Below the pieces are notes generated by a model. The model ran no database searches. It was not told where the DNA came from and saw only the letters and a list, made by a program, of their open reading frames with translations. Positions 63,534 through 64,000 of a DNA stretch of 64,000 nt are shown piece after piece. The translations under genes were made by a program, and so were the position numbers. Origin of the DNA: Flavobacterium sp. (GTDB lineage Bacteria > Bacteroidota > Bacteroidia > Flavobacteriales > Flavobacteriaceae). The stretch lies in assembly GCA_018401995.1 (NCBI GenBank), contig JAGYJR010000008.1:1-64000 (forward strand), read 5' to 3'. Positions within the stretch are counted from its first letter, which is position 1. Each line of letters starts with the position of its first letter.

Positions 63534-64000
63534 TTAGCTTTCTAAAGTTATTTGTGTTGAGATATGATAAATCGCATCACCTTGATACACAAATGGCGCA
63601 TCGTTTACATTAATTAAATAACCTTCATGTGGAGCTTTTACTTGATGTTCTACTTTTCCATACGGATCAGAAATAGTTGCCAATAAATCCCCTTTTTTAA
63701 CGAACGAACCAATTACCGCAACCCCATGAAACATTCCAGAATATTTGGCACGAAACCAATTCGATTTTTCAATATAAATGGGTTTTCGATCTAAAAAAAC
63801 AGCTTTTTTCTTTGGATGCAACATATTTAAATGAGCTAAAAAACGTTTCGCTCCTTCAACAGCTTCTCCAGTAACCGCATCGTTTAAATCCAATGATTTT
63901 CCGCCCTCGAAAAGTAACATTTTCACATTTAATTTATCGCAAGAGTTTCTAAAAGAGCCAGAAATATTTTTGGAATACAAAGTAAATGGCGCATTAAAAA
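63534..64000 (-). CDS. Succinylglutamate desuccinylase/aspartoacylase-family protein, C-terminal part, cut by the right edge
   Basis: M14-like zinc carboxypeptidase-fold deacylase. The frame is open to the edge (FNAPFTLYSKNISGSFRNSCDKLNVKMLLFEGGKSLDLND), so the track's TTG-based start at 63980 is not a real start. FEGGKS carries the conserved active-site Glu. The C-terminal part (VAVIGSFVKKGDLLATISDPYGKVEHQVKAPHEGYLINVND) resembles the biotinyl/lipoyl-like beta domain common in AstE/AspA-like proteins of this size. The N-terminal zinc ligands lie outside the window. Substrate unknown. It is 57 bases upstream of the PLP enzyme on the same strand. Confidence 0.88.
   Translation of the reverse strand, partial: FNAPFTLYSKNISGSFRNSCDKLNVKMLLFEGGKSLDLNDAVTGEAVEGAKRFLAHLNMLHPKKKAVFLDRKPIYIEKSNWFRAKYSGMFHGVAVIGSFVKKGDLLATISDPYGKVEHQVKAPHEGYLINVNDAPFVYQGDAIYHISTQITLES

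Noticed and set aside
1-64000. CRISPR arrays, tRNA or rRNA genes
   Set aside because: No regularly spaced identical repeats with unique spacers and no cloverleaf with a conserved GTTCGAATC-type T arm were found by eye; small RNAs could still be missed.

Overview
The window is a 64 kb stretch of AT-rich chromosome from a member of the Bacteroidota, most likely a Flavobacterium or close relative. The grounds are a bat (aerotolerance-type) operon, the type IX secretion component PorZ, flavobacterial conserved families (IPExxxVDY, DUF6268-like and DUF6646-like barrels, a 632-aa PurF), and promoter boxes of the Bacteroidota form TAnnTTTG instead of TATAAT. Start codons are preceded by A-rich sequence and not by Shine-Dalgarno motifs. 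Most of it is ordinary core genome. I see no rRNA, tRNA, CRISPR array, phage or intact insertion sequence.

Layout. 1-3.7 kb: the end of kbl and an AddA/RecB-type helicase-nuclease split by a one-base frameshift. 3.8-10.7 kb: superoxide dismutase, a duplicated structured intergenic element, purF, a PfkB kinase, small membrane proteins, an outer-membrane barrel, rnhA and purN. 10.8-16.5 kb: acpP-fabF-rnc, an IPExxxVDY protein, pyk and dinB. 16.8-20.8 kb: a CYTH protein, a YCII lipoprotein, PhnA, a small barrel, and a phosphoesterase overlapping an AlbA_2 protein. 21.0-30.7 kb: the bat operon (moxR, DUF58, BatD-like, batA, batB, batC, batD, batE), interrupted between batD and batE by a GxxExxY gene in repeats. 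30.7-37.7 kb: a decayed gene, cvpA, pheS, two conserved small proteins, a MITE-like element pair and a GH92 mannosidase. 37.9-40.6 kb: a secreted protein, TerC and gpsA. 41-43 kb: a graveyard with an alcohol dehydrogenase pseudogene, a DUF2971 pseudogene and a DinB-family tail. 43-47 kb: a DUF1275 / lipocalin-like / UspA-like operon and a two-component system. 47-50.8 kb: a Cys/Met-metabolism PLP enzyme, a barrel protein and gdhA. 50.9-60.5 kb: porZ, then a 2.7 kb insertion of broken glycan-type genes bounded by a 26-bp copy of the recO start, then recO, ileS (frameshifted) and a DksA-like gene. 60.8-64 kb: lspA, a 5-formyl-THF cyclo-ligase, a PLP decarboxylase-like gene and a partial aspartoacylase-family gene.

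The genes serve fatty-acid synthesis (acpP, fabF), purine synthesis (purF, purN), translation (pheS, ileS), DNA repair (AddA-like, dinB, recO), envelope biogenesis (lspA, gpsA, porZ) and the bat membrane complex. Intergenic DNA is rich in short interspersed repeats, several of which run directly into promoters.

The strongest second-look items are the tandem purF 3' element that looks like a small structured RNA, the porZ/recO insertion with its 26-bp direct repeat, the GxxExxY cassette inside the bat operon, the MITE-like pair at 34 kb, and frameshifts in two genes expected to be functional (ileS and the AddA-like gene). I found no convincing new multi-gene system.
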